This document shows, in pieces, positions 1-8,107 of a stretch of 61,628 bases of DNA. Origin of the DNA: Mesorhizobium sp. L2C084A000 (GTDB lineage: Bacteria; Pseudomonadota; Alphaproteobacteria; Rhizobiales; Rhizobiaceae); assembly GCF_000502875.1 (NCBI RefSeq), contig NZ_AYWX01000001.1, forward strand, positions 435,553 through 497,180, written 5' to 3'. Below the pieces are notes generated by a model, which saw nothing but the letters and a program-made list of their open reading frames with translations, did no database searches and was not told the origin of the DNA. The translations under genes and the position numbers were made by a program. Each line of letters begins with the position of its first letter. The first letter of the stretch is position 1.

Positions 1-9
1 CCCTCGCGG

Positions 10-687
10 GTGCTGGAGCCGGTCAACAATCGCATGCCGATCTCACCGCAGATCTACGAGCGCCTGCGCCGCGCCATCACGACGCTGGCGATGTTGCCGT
101 CGGAAGCGCTCAGCGAACAGGACCTAGCCCAGCAGCTCGGTGTCAGCCGGACACCCGTGCGCGAGGCGCTGATCCGGCTTGCCGATGAAGGGCTGATCGA
201 CATCCTGCCGCAACGCGGCAGCTTCGTCGCGCCGATCCGGCTAAGTGACGTCGAGGAAGCGCAGTTCATTCGCGAGGCACTCGAGGTCTCCGTCGTGCAG
301 AAGCTGGCCGGACACGGTTCGAGCGCCTTCATCGCGGCAGGCAGGGTGAATCTTGCCCAGCAGGCCAAGGCAGTGGCCGAGGGCGACCGCGAGCTGTTTC
401 TTGAGCTCGACGAGGGCTTCCATCGTAGCCTTTGCGAAGAGGCCGGCCTGCCCAAGAGCTGGCGGGTGATCCAAGTGGTCAAGCTGCAGATGGACCGTGT
501 GCGCTATCTGAGCCTGCCCGAGCCGGGTCACCTCGAAACGCTGCTCGCTCAGCATGTGGCGATCTTCGAGGCCGTGGAGACCGGCGAGGCAAAGCAGGCA
601 GGCGCGCGTATGGCGGCGCATCTGCGCGAAGTGCTGCGCACGGTGCAACGGCTCAACGTGGCTCGCCCGGACCTGTTTGGCCAATGA
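10..687 (+). CDS. GntR/FCD transcriptional regulator (possibly 5'-truncated by window edge)
   Basis: The protein has an N-terminal winged helix (residues about 12-75, with the typical GntR stretch SRTPVREAL) followed by an all-helical FCD ligand domain to residue 225. This layout is typical of regulators of sugar-acid and organic-acid catabolism. The first usable start is a GTG at position 10, but the frame is open to the window edge, so a few N-terminal residues may lie outside. The gene is convergent with the SMP-30 lactonase gene and 75 bp from it. It may share control of the block 1 operon with the second GntR gene at 9454. The effector is unknown. Confidence 0.85.
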   Translation: MLEPVNNRMPISPQIYERLRRAITTLAMLPSEALSEQDLAQQLGVSRTPVREALIRLADEGLIDILPQRGSFVAPIRLSDVEEAQFIREALEVSVVQKLAGHGSSAFIAAGRVNLAQQAKAVAEGDRELFLELDEGFHRSLCEEAGLPKSWRVIQVVKLQMDRVRYLSLPEPGHLETLLAQHVAIFEAVETGEAKQAGARMAAHLREVLRTVQRLNVARPDLFGQ

Positions 688-762
688 TCCGTTGACCGCT
701 CATTGGGATGCCTGCGCGAAGGCCTGATCCGCGTATGCTACGGGCGCTTCGCTTGTCTGGCG

Positions 763-1641
763 TCAGCTGCCGAAGCGGGGCTCCGCAACGCCTTTGACGC
801 CAAGGCCCGTGATGGCGAACAGGCTGCCGCGCAAAACGCCGTCGCCGGGAAAACGCGGCAACGGCGGCTTGGCCATCGAGGTGACGTAAAGGATATCTAG
901 CTTCGGTCCGCCGAACATGACGCTGGTGATCTTCTTGACCGGCATGTCGATGATGCGATCGATGCTGCCATCGGGCGCATAGCGCACCAGTCTTCCGTCA
1001 TAGACCAGCGCATTCCACAGATAGCCCTCGGCATCGACGGTCGAGCCGTCCGCCGCACCGCCCCGGCTGGTGTCGACGCGCACGAAGGTACGCCTGTTGG
1101 TGGCGGCACCGGTGGCGATGTCGTAGTCGTAGGCCCATATCTCGCCGGTCCAGGTGTCGGCGAAATAGAAGGTGCGGTCGTCGGGGCTCCAGCATGGACC
1201 GTTGGAACAGATGATGCCGGAATCGATCCGGGTGACGGAGAAATCCGGATCCAGCCTGTAGAGACCGCCGGACGGCCCCTCTTCCATCGTGTCCATCGAG
1301 CCGGCGAAGAAGCGGCCGCGCCGGTCGACCTTGCCGTCGTTGAGCCGGTTCATTGGCCTGTCCGGCTCGGGATCGTGGATCAGCGTCACATCGCCGGAGG
1401 CGAAATCGAGCAGATGGAAACCGCGCTGCAGCGACACCACGGCGCCGCTACCGTCCTTGCGTAGCGCCATTGAGCCGATCTTCATCGGCACGTCCCATGA
1501 CCGGATCTCGCGTCCGTCGGCGGTCGCCCGAAACACGCGCCCGTCGAAGCTGTCGATCCAGTAGAGTCGTTCCTGTTCGACGTCCCACAGCGGTCCTTCG
1601 CCCAGTGTGGTCTTCACGTCCACCACGACTTCGATCTTCAT
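763..1641 (-). CDS. SMP-30/gluconolactonase-family lactonase
   Basis: A 292-residue six-bladed beta-propeller of the SMP-30/regucalcin/gluconolactonase family. The family's metal-binding signature is visible: an early GEGPLW glutamate, RLNDGK, SNGP and the GAADGST aspartate. These enzymes hydrolyse aldono-lactones made by sugar dehydrogenases. An ATG ten codons upstream is possible, but the ATG at 1641 follows a clear GAGGAGG ribosome site. It is the last gene of the minus-strand operon that contains a sugar ABC importer, an SDR, a 3-hydroxyacid dehydrogenase and a BKACE. It therefore probably opens the lactone of the imported sugar. The specific sugar is not visible in the sequence. Confidence 0.88.
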   Translation of the reverse strand: MKIEVVVDVKTTLGEGPLWDVEQERLYWIDSFDGRVFRATADGREIRSWDVPMKIGSMALRKDGSGAVVSLQRGFHLLDFASGDVTLIHDPEPDRPMNRLNDGKVDRRGRFFAGSMDTMEEGPSGGLYRLDPDFSVTRIDSGIICSNGPCWSPDDRTFYFADTWTGEIWAYDYDIATGAATNRRTFVRVDTSRGGAADGSTVDAEGYLWNALVYDGRLVRYAPDGSIDRIIDMPVKKITSVMFGGPKLDILYVTSMAKPPLPRFPGDGVLRGSLFAITGLGVKGVAEPRFGS

Positions 1642-1675
1642 GCCGTCCTCCTCGGAATTGGCGCCACGCAACGAT

Positions 1676-2638
1676 TTAGAAAGCGACCTTGTCGCCGCCC
1701 TTCAATGACAGGATTTCGCGCGCCTCGTCGGGCGTCGCCACCTCCATGCCGAGCCCCTCGATGATCTTGCGTGCCAGCAAGACCTGTTCGGCGTTCGATT
1801 TGGCAAGCTTGCCCTTGCCCGCCCAGAGACTGTCCTCCAGCCCGACGCGGATGTTGCCGCCAAGTGCGGCCGATTGCGCGGCGATGCGCAGCTGGCTGGC
1901 GCCGGCGCCGAGGACCGACCAGCGGAACTGGTCGCCGAACAGCCGGTCGGCGGTGCGCTTCATATGGGCGACGTCTTCCGGGTGCGTGCCGATGCCGCCA
2001 AGCAGCCCGAACACCGACTGCACGAAGAAAGGCGGCTTCACCAGCCCGCGGTCGGCGAAGTGCGAGAGGTTGTAGAGATGGGCGATGTCGTAGCACTCGA
2101 ACTCGAAGCGCGTGCCGTTGTCGTAGCAGGTCGCCAGAATGTACTCGATGTCCTTGAACGAGTTGCGAAAGACGAGGTCGCGGGTCGCTTCCAGATGCGG
2201 CTTTTCCCAGTCGAACTTGAAGGTCTCGTATTTGTCGGCGAGGTGATAGAGCCCGAAATTGATCGAGCCCATGTTGAGCGAGGCGACTTCCGGTTTGAAC
2301 TTGGCGGCCGGGCGCACGCGCTCCTCGACCTTCATGTACGGGCTGCCACCGGTGGTGATGTTGATGGCGGCGTTGGTGCCTTGCTTGACGCGCGGCAGGA
2401 AGCGAGCGAAGGCCTCCGGCGTCTGGTCGGGCTTGCCGGTTTCCGGATCTCGCGCATGCAGATGCAGGATTGCGGCACCGGCTTCGGCAGCCGCGATCGC
2501 CTCAGAAGCGATCTGGTCAGGCGTGATCGGCAGATAGGGCGACATGGTCGGCGTGTGGATGGCGCCCGTCACCGCGCAGGTGATGATGACCTTGCCCCTG
2601 GTCTGCGCAGCACTTGGCTTGCGGCTCGTTTCGATCAT
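1676..2638 (-). CDS. Beta-keto acid cleavage enzyme (BKACE, DUF849)
   Basis: A 320-residue TIM-barrel protein of the DUF849 family. It shows the characteristic start of the barrel (ITCAVTGA), the zinc-binding LHLHARD motif and the C-terminal GLED segment. Family members condense a beta-keto acid with acetyl-CoA and release acetoacetate plus a new acyl-CoA. The start is the ATG at 2638, which overlaps the stop codon of the upstream dehydrogenase (ATGA), so translation is coupled. Next to a lambda-crystallin-type 3-hydroxyacid dehydrogenase and a lactonase, the inferred substrate is a 3-oxo-aldonate. A related DUF849 enzyme is known in oxidative 2-deoxyribonate catabolism, and another acts on dehydrocarnitine. 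Which substrate applies here is unproven. Confidence 0.88.
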   Translation of the reverse strand: MIETSRKPSAAQTRGKVIITCAVTGAIHTPTMSPYLPITPDQIASEAIAAAEAGAAILHLHARDPETGKPDQTPEAFARFLPRVKQGTNAAINITTGGSPYMKVEERVRPAAKFKPEVASLNMGSINFGLYHLADKYETFKFDWEKPHLEATRDLVFRNSFKDIEYILATCYDNGTRFEFECYDIAHLYNLSHFADRGLVKPPFFVQSVFGLLGGIGTHPEDVAHMKRTADRLFGDQFRWSVLGAGASQLRIAAQSAALGGNIRVGLEDSLWAGKGKLAKSNAEQVLLARKIIEGLGMEVATPDEAREILSLKGGDKVAF

Positions 2639-3582
2639 TGTCCGTACTCCTGGTCCGATTTTTTCTTGTGTGCCGCCAGCGCCATCAGCCGACGATCGCG
2701 CCATACCTGCCGTTCGCCGAGGTTTTCGCGTGGCAGGCGCTCGCGGCGGTCGGCTTCGACGGTTTTCATCACCTCGCCCGCCCAGTCGACGCGCCGCAGC
2801 ATCTGCGGGAAAATGTTCGAATAGATCGACTGATAACGCTCGACATAGTCGCGCACGCCGCCAGGTGCATTGAGATCGATGGTCTCGAACGGACCCATGA
2901 ACGACCAGCGCAGCGCCAGTCCGTCACGGATACCGATATCGACATCCTCGACGCTGGCGTAGCCGTCGGCGACAAGCCGGAAAGCCTCCTCAAGCAATGC
3001 GCCTTGCAGGCGGTTCATGATGAAGCCGTCGAGCTCGCGCTTCATCACCAGGGGCGCATGACCGGCGTCGATGAGGAAGGCGCAGGTTCTCTCGACCGTC
3101 TCGGCGGACGTCCATGGCGCCGGCACGATTTCGGCCGCCGGAATGAGATAGGGCGGATTGATCGGATGCACGACCAGACAGCGATGCCGTCCTTGCAGAT
3201 GGTCGGTGAATTTCGACGGCAACAGCGCCGAGGTGGAACTGGCGATGACTGTCCGCGGATCGGCAAGCGTGTCGATCAGCGAGAATACCTCCCGCTTCAC
3301 CTCGAGGTTTTCAGGTGTGTTCTCCTGGATATGGACCGCACCCGCCAGCGCCTTTGCCAGCTCCGCGACAATGGTGATCCGGCCAAGCACAGTGTCGACG
3401 GACTGACCGCGCAGCAGGTCGTTTGCGGCAAGGTCACCGAGCACGCCGGCAATGTAGTCGCGGGCGCCGCCGGTCGCAGCGGGCGACTGATCCCACATCC
3501 GCACGTCATGGCCGGCACGGGCAAAGCTGATTGCCCAGGCCCGCCCGATGAACCCGCTTCCGACAATTGCGACATTGGCCAT
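2635..3582 (-). CDS. 3-hydroxyacid dehydrogenase, lambda-crystallin/L-gulonate 3-dehydrogenase-like
   Basis: A 315-residue member of the 3-hydroxyacyl-CoA dehydrogenase superfamily. It has an N-terminal NAD site (GSGFIG near residue 8), the HPINPPYLIP catalytic-histidine region, and a C-terminal helical domain with FMGPFETIDLN, which resembles lambda-crystallin/CRYL1. The family oxidises C3 hydroxyls of free acids such as L-gulonate or carnitine to 3-oxo acids. That product is exactly the substrate class of the BKACE gene overlapping its 3' end. The start at 3582 is chosen because it aligns directly with the Rossmann motif. Carnitine dehydrogenase is an alternative, but the sugar importer and lactonase in the operon argue for a sugar acid. 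Confidence 0.85.
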   Translation of the reverse strand: MANVAIVGSGFIGRAWAISFARAGHDVRMWDQSPAATGGARDYIAGVLGDLAANDLLRGQSVDTVLGRITIVAELAKALAGAVHIQENTPENLEVKREVFSLIDTLADPRTVIASSTSALLPSKFTDHLQGRHRCLVVHPINPPYLIPAAEIVPAPWTSAETVERTCAFLIDAGHAPLVMKRELDGFIMNRLQGALLEEAFRLVADGYASVEDVDIGIRDGLALRWSFMGPFETIDLNAPGGVRDYVERYQSIYSNIFPQMLRRVDWAGEVMKTVEADRRERLPRENLGERQVWRDRRLMALAAHKKKSDQEYGQ

Positions 3583-3593
3583 GGATCGGCTCC

Positions 3594-4400
3594 TCAAAGT
3601 GTTTCGACATTGCCGTCGACGCCGAGCGACTGGCCGGAAATATTGATCCCCGCATCGGAGAGCAGGAAGGCGACCATCGATGCGACATCATAGGGGCTAG
3701 TCATGCGGCGCAGCGAGATATTCTGCAGATAGCGTCCGGTCATTTCCTCGTGGCTGATACCGACCTGCTTGGCGCGCGCCGAGATAACACCTTCGATGCG
3801 CGGCCCTTCGATGATGCCGGGCAGGATGGCGTTGACCCTGATAGCGTGCGGCCCGAGCTCCTTGGCGAGACTCTGCGTGAAACCGATGACACCGAACTTG
3901 GCCGCCGAATAGGGTGTGCGGAAGGCGTAGCCATGGCGGCCGGCGGCCGACGACATCGAGACGATCGAGCCGCCGCCCGCCGCCTTGATCAGCGGCACGG
4001 CGCGCCGGGCGCACAGGAACTGGCCAGTCAGGCAGATGTCGATGCAGCGCCGCCAGTCGGCCGGGTCGATTTCGTCGACACCGCCGGTCGGCCCGGCAAT
4101 GCCGGCATTGTTGATCAGCGCGTCGAGCCCGCCGAGTTCTTTCTCGACCGCCTCGAACAGCCGGTCGACGTCATCGTCGCGCGAAACATCCGCCTTCACA
4201 GCGGCGACCAGATCGATCTTGCCGGGAGCAGCGGCCAGCGCCTCGTCGGAAACGTCGCAGACGACGATGCGGGCACCGAGGCGTGACAGCGTGTCGGCTA
4301 TGGCAAAACCGATGCCGCCGGCGCCTGCCGTCACCAGCACGCGCTGGCCTTTCAGCCCAGTCAGAAATTCGTCCGCAGATGCCGGGGCTCTTGTGCTCAT
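3594..4400 (-). CDS. SDR-family sugar or sugar-acid dehydrogenase
   Basis: A classical 268-residue short-chain dehydrogenase. It has a cofactor motif TAGAGGIG (first Gly replaced by Ala), NNAG, an active-site serine, and YSAAK supplying Tyr and Lys. The acidic residue after beta-2 (VVCDVSD) predicts NAD(H). The start at 4400 is 13 bp from the stop of the permease gene. In this operon it is a good candidate for the first oxidation of the imported sugar to its lactone. Alternatively it oxidises C3 of the aldonate, as an SDR does in 2-deoxyribonate catabolism. The two dehydrogenases of the operon could have either order of action. Confidence 0.85.
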   Translation of the reverse strand: MSTRAPASADEFLTGLKGQRVLVTAGAGGIGFAIADTLSRLGARIVVCDVSDEALAAAPGKIDLVAAVKADVSRDDDVDRLFEAVEKELGGLDALINNAGIAGPTGGVDEIDPADWRRCIDICLTGQFLCARRAVPLIKAAGGGSIVSMSSAAGRHGYAFRTPYSAAKFGVIGFTQSLAKELGPHAIRVNAILPGIIEGPRIEGVISARAKQVGISHEEMTGRYLQNISLRRMTSPYDVASMVAFLLSDAGINISGQSLGVDGNVETL

Positions 4401-4413
4401 CGTCCTGTCCTTC

Positions 4414-6498
4414 TCATTGCAGCCGCCGTTCGCGCAGCGCCATGACGGCGCCCAGAACGACCAGTCCGTAAAGAATTGCCCTCGTGGCATAGGGAAGCGT
4501 GGTGCCGGCGAGCAGCATCTGCAGCGCGGTCAGCAACAACACGCCGCCGAGCATGCCGAGATAGTGGCCGCGCCCACCGGTGATCAGCGCGCCGCCGACC
4601 ACCACCACGGCGATCGACGGCAACAGATAGTCGTCGCCCATGCCGAGGCTTGCCTGACCCGAAAAGCCGGTCAGCATGACGCCGACAACAGCCGCGCAGA
4701 CGGCCGAAAGCATATAGACCAGGATCAGCGTGCGCTCGACGCCGATGCCCGACAAGCGCGCCGCGCGCAGCCCATTGCCGATGCCGTAGACGCGTCGTCC
4801 GAACGGGGTGCGGCCAAGCAGCAGTACCGCTGCGACGACAAAGACGACCATCAGCAGGACGATTGGGGTCAGCAGGCCGGCGAGCTTGGCCGTCATGACC
4901 CAGCGCAGCATCGGCGAGGAAAACCCGGCCGGCGTTCCCTGCGAATAGAGCAGCGCACAGCCTTGCAGAATGCCGTTGGTGGCAAGCGTCATGACGATCG
5001 GCGATATGCCGAGATAGACGATGCCGAAACCATTGGCGAAGCCGATGGCGCAAGCCATCACCAGAACGACCGGCAAGGCGTAGACAAGGGCCGCGTCGGA
5101 GCCGTTGACCATGCCGGCCAGGATGATGCCGGAGATGCCGATCGTCCACGGCACGGAGAGATCGAGGCCGCCGGTCAGGATGACGGTTCCCTGCCCGAGC
5201 GCTAGGACGGCGAGGAAGGACGACAGCACCAGCAGCGAATTCCAGTAACCCGGATTGAGGATGGCGCGGCCGAGCCAGACCTGCGTGACGACCACGATGA
5301 GCAACAGGCAGACATAGGCGGGCAGCGCATAGCGCAACGTTTCCGCGTTGCGTAGATGGAAGGCAGGGCGCGGCGATGCCGGATTGCGCTGGGCATGGGC
5401 TGGCTCGGCGATCTTGAGACGCCGGTCCACGCGCTCGAGTTGCGAGGGCAATATGCCGGCGCGCCAAGCGGCAAGCCGGGCGCGCGCGGCGCGCAATTGC
5501 ACGGCAAGCACCGATGCATGGGAGATCGAGCCGGCAAGTGCTGCCAGCACCAGAATGGTGCCTTCGGCAATGGTCGAATAATAGGCCGATACGTTGAGCA
5601 CCAGCAGGATGTTCACCACGATCATCAGGATGTAGGCGCCGAAGACAGAGCCCACCGGGCCGCCCTGCCCGCCACCGAGGCGCGTGCCGCCGACGACGAC
5701 CGCCGCGAACATCGACAAGAGCAGCGGATTGCCGACCAGCGGATCGCCGCTGCCGGTCTGGGCGCTGATGAACACGCCGGCAAGGCCATAGCAGCCGCCG
5801 GCGATGACATAGACGGCAAAGCGCACCAGCACGACATTGATGCCGACGGAAGCGGCCGAGTCCGGATCGCTGCCAACCGCATAAAGTGCTGTGCCGAAGC
5901 GGGTTCCCTTCAGCCAGAACCAGGCGAGCAGGACGACGCCGATCACCACCAGCGGCATCGGCAGCCAGCCGGCGATCGCGTCGCCGAGATAGAAGGTACC
6001 GAGATCGGGCGACACGAAGCCACCGGGCTTGTCCATCACCAGCAGCGTCACGCCTTGCAGGATGAACATGGTCGACAGCGTCACCACGATCGGCTGCATG
6101 CGCAGCACCGCAATGAAGAAGCCGTTGAAGGCGCCCACCGCCATGCCGACGCCGATGCCGACGGCGGTCCACAGGATGATGCTGGCGCCCGGCGCCATCG
6201 GGTCCATGCTCGATGCCAGCACGGCATTGACCAGCGATATCACCGCGCCGGCGGACAGGTCGAAGCCGCCCGACAGGATGACGATGGTCTGGCCGATCGC
6301 CGCGAGCGCCGAGGTGGCGCCGCCGCTCGACAGGAACGACACGTCGAAATATGTCAGCGGCCCGGCGCTGATCCAGTCGACAACGAAGAGCAGGATCGCC
6401 AGGACGGCCGCGGCGATCAGCGCGCCGCGATTGCGCATCAGCGCACGGCGCAGTCCGACGCCGCCGGTAGCGGGGGATGAGGCTGCTGCGCTGCTCAT
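4414..6498 (-). CDS. Fused two-domain sugar ABC transporter permease (ribose/xylose class)
   Basis: At 694 residues this is about twice the length of a usual RbsC-type permease (320-350). Residues about 1-335 form one BPD_transp_2 permease with the family landmark SGGFDLSAG near residue 77. A hydrophilic linker follows (about 336-390, rich in Ala and Arg). A second permease then runs to the end, with its own TGGLDLSV landmark and a late TGGRGHYLG segment. Both halves are hydrophobic and appear intact, so this is a gene fusion rather than read-through. The ATG at 6498 overlaps the TGA of the ATPase gene. It forms the membrane part of the importer with the 6495 ATPase and the 8108 binding protein. 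Confidence 0.9.
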   Translation of the reverse strand: MSSAAASSPATGGVGLRRALMRNRGALIAAAVLAILLFVVDWISAGPLTYFDVSFLSSGGATSALAAIGQTIVILSGGFDLSAGAVISLVNAVLASSMDPMAPGASIILWTAVGIGVGMAVGAFNGFFIAVLRMQPIVVTLSTMFILQGVTLLVMDKPGGFVSPDLGTFYLGDAIAGWLPMPLVVIGVVLLAWFWLKGTRFGTALYAVGSDPDSAASVGINVVLVRFAVYVIAGGCYGLAGVFISAQTGSGDPLVGNPLLLSMFAAVVVGGTRLGGGQGGPVGSVFGAYILMIVVNILLVLNVSAYYSTIAEGTILVLAALAGSISHASVLAVQLRAARARLAAWRAGILPSQLERVDRRLKIAEPAHAQRNPASPRPAFHLRNAETLRYALPAYVCLLLIVVVTQVWLGRAILNPGYWNSLLVLSSFLAVLALGQGTVILTGGLDLSVPWTIGISGIILAGMVNGSDAALVYALPVVLVMACAIGFANGFGIVYLGISPIVMTLATNGILQGCALLYSQGTPAGFSSPMLRWVMTAKLAGLLTPIVLLMVVFVVAAVLLLGRTPFGRRVYGIGNGLRAARLSGIGVERTLILVYMLSAVCAAVVGVMLTGFSGQASLGMGDDYLLPSIAVVVVGGALITGGRGHYLGMLGGVLLLTALQMLLAGTTLPYATRAILYGLVVLGAVMALRERRLQ

Positions 6499-8027
6499 GC
6501 GGCGGCTTCCCCGGCATGCCCGAGCGCCGGGCGCATGATGGCCGGTTCGGTGATGGCGTCGCCTTCGAGTTCGGCGGCGATGCGCCCATCGTAGAGAACC
6601 AGGACCCGGTCGCATTGATGGACGAGTTCGGGAATCTCGGTCGAGTGCAGCAGGATCGAACCGCCCGAAGCCACGTAGTTTCGCATCATCACATAAAGCT
6701 CGTGCTTGGTGCCGACGTCGATGCCTCGGGTGGGATCGAACAACAGCAGGATGCGGCTCTGCGCCACCAGCCATTTGGCGATGGCGATTTTCTGCTGGTT
6801 GCCCCCGGAAAACGCACCGGCCCGCGTCCAAAGCGCGCGGCGGTCGACCTCGACAGTGGCGAATGCCGCCTCGACGGAGCGGGTCTCGGCTTGCCCGTCG
6901 ACAAGACCTAGCCGTGTGAAGCGCGATATCACGGGCAGAGTGGCGTTCTGGCTGCCCGACAGTTTCAGGAACAGGCCTTCGGATTTGCGGTCTTCCGGCA
7001 CCAGGCCGATGGCCATGTTGGGGCGCAAAGCATCGGCCGGCGAACCGAGCCAGACCTTGCGGCCGTCGACGAGGATGTGGCCGCGGGTGATTTCGGCCAT
7101 GCCGAAGCAGGCCAGGAATAGGTCCTGCTGGCCCATGCCCTGCAACCCCGCGACGCCGAGGATTTCGCCCTTGCGCAGATCGAAGCCAGCGCCGTCGAGC
7201 TTGCGCCCGACCTTGAGATCGCGCACGCCCAGAACCGGCGGGCCGAAGGCCTGGGCGCTGTCCGGCTTGGGCGGGAAGGTCTGCTCGATGCTGCGGCCGA
7301 TGATCTTTTCGATGACGTCGCCATCCGAGACATCGGCAACCGGCGCGGTGACGACGTGGCGGCCGTTTCTCAGGATCGTCAACGTCTCGCAGAAGGCACG
7401 GACCTCGCGCATGCGATGGGTGATGAAAACGATGGTGGTGCCGGCCGCCTTCAGCCTGGCGATGATGTCGCCCAGCCAGTCGACGTCGCGGCCGGCGAGC
7501 GTCGAGGTCGGTTCGTCGAGCAAAAGGATGCGCGGCTTGCGGTAGACGGCACGCGCGATCTCGATCTTCTGGCGCACCGAAAGCTCGAGCTCACTCACCT
7601 CGGCATCGAGATCGACGGAAAAACCGAGATCTTCGATATGGCGGCGGACGGCCTTGCGGGCGGCACCGCGGCGGATCAGGCCGGAGATGCCGACGGGGGC
7701 GTAAGGCAGCATCATGTTGTCGAGGACGGAGAGGTCACGCACCAGGGTCATCTCCTGGAATGCTGTCTGCATACCGAGCGCATGTGCTGCGCGCGGTGCG
7801 CCGCAAGCGATCTCCTTGCCGAAGACACGGACATGGCCTTGGCTCGGCCGGACCAGTCCGGACAGCAGCTTCACCAGTGTCGACTTGCCCGCTCCGTTTT
7901 CACCGAGCAGGGCATGGACGCTGCCGGGCGCGATCGCAAACGACACGCCGTCCAGCGCGACGGTCGGGCCGAACGCCTTGCTGATACCGTCGATCTCGAT
8001 GGCGGGGAGCTCGGAATGTTCTGTCAT
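6495..8027 (-). CDS. Sugar ABC transporter ATPase (two nucleotide-binding domains)
   Basis: A 510-residue RbsA/XylG-type protein with two ABC domains. Domain 1 has an intact Walker A (GENGAGKST, residues 42-50) and Walker B (LLLDEPTS), but its signature reads LSVRQ instead of the usual LSxGQ. Domain 2 has the normally degenerate P-loop, a good FSGGNQQK signature, and an unusual Walker B, LLLFDPTRG, where the family has LLLDEPTRG. It powers uptake of the block 1 sugar. It is translationally coupled to the permease gene and separated from the binding-protein gene by a strong hairpin. The altered motifs may still be functional because such pairs are often asymmetric. Confidence 0.92.
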   Translation of the reverse strand: MTEHSELPAIEIDGISKAFGPTVALDGVSFAIAPGSVHALLGENGAGKSTLVKLLSGLVRPSQGHVRVFGKEIACGAPRAAHALGMQTAFQEMTLVRDLSVLDNMMLPYAPVGISGLIRRGAARKAVRRHIEDLGFSVDLDAEVSELELSVRQKIEIARAVYRKPRILLLDEPTSTLAGRDVDWLGDIIARLKAAGTTIVFITHRMREVRAFCETLTILRNGRHVVTAPVADVSDGDVIEKIIGRSIEQTFPPKPDSAQAFGPPVLGVRDLKVGRKLDGAGFDLRKGEILGVAGLQGMGQQDLFLACFGMAEITRGHILVDGRKVWLGSPADALRPNMAIGLVPEDRKSEGLFLKLSGSQNATLPVISRFTRLGLVDGQAETRSVEAAFATVEVDRRALWTRAGAFSGGNQQKIAIAKWLVAQSRILLLFDPTRGIDVGTKHELYVMMRNYVASGGSILLHSTEIPELVHQCDRVLVLYDGRIAAELEGDAITEPAIMRPALGHAGEAAA

Positions 8028-8056
8028 TGTCCTCGATCGCCGGGCTTGGCATGGAT

Positions 8057-8090
8057 TGACGATGCACGGACAACAGTCCGTGCATCGTCA
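8057..8090 (-). terminator. Perfect 15-bp inverted repeat between binding-protein and ATPase genes
   Basis: Two 15-base arms (8057-8071 and 8076-8090) are exactly complementary around a 4-base loop. The hairpin sits 17 bp after the binding-protein stop codon on the transcribed strand and lacks a T-run. Hairpins at this place usually protect the upstream binding-protein mRNA and reduce downstream transcription, giving an excess of binding protein over ATPase and permease. This role is inferred from position. Confidence 0.75.
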
Positions 8091-8107
8091 CACGCGCCTT
8101 GGGAGGC

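Noticed and set aside
1874..2824. Antisense frame of about 316 codons over the BKACE gene
   Set aside because: It is a composition artefact opposite a well-supported gene. No ribosome site or domain.
4397..6589. Long open frame (about 730 codons) overlapping the fused permease in another frame
   Set aside because: Its translation is extremely rich in Arg and His with no domain, whereas the overlapping frame encodes a clear membrane permease. It is a GC-rich shadow.
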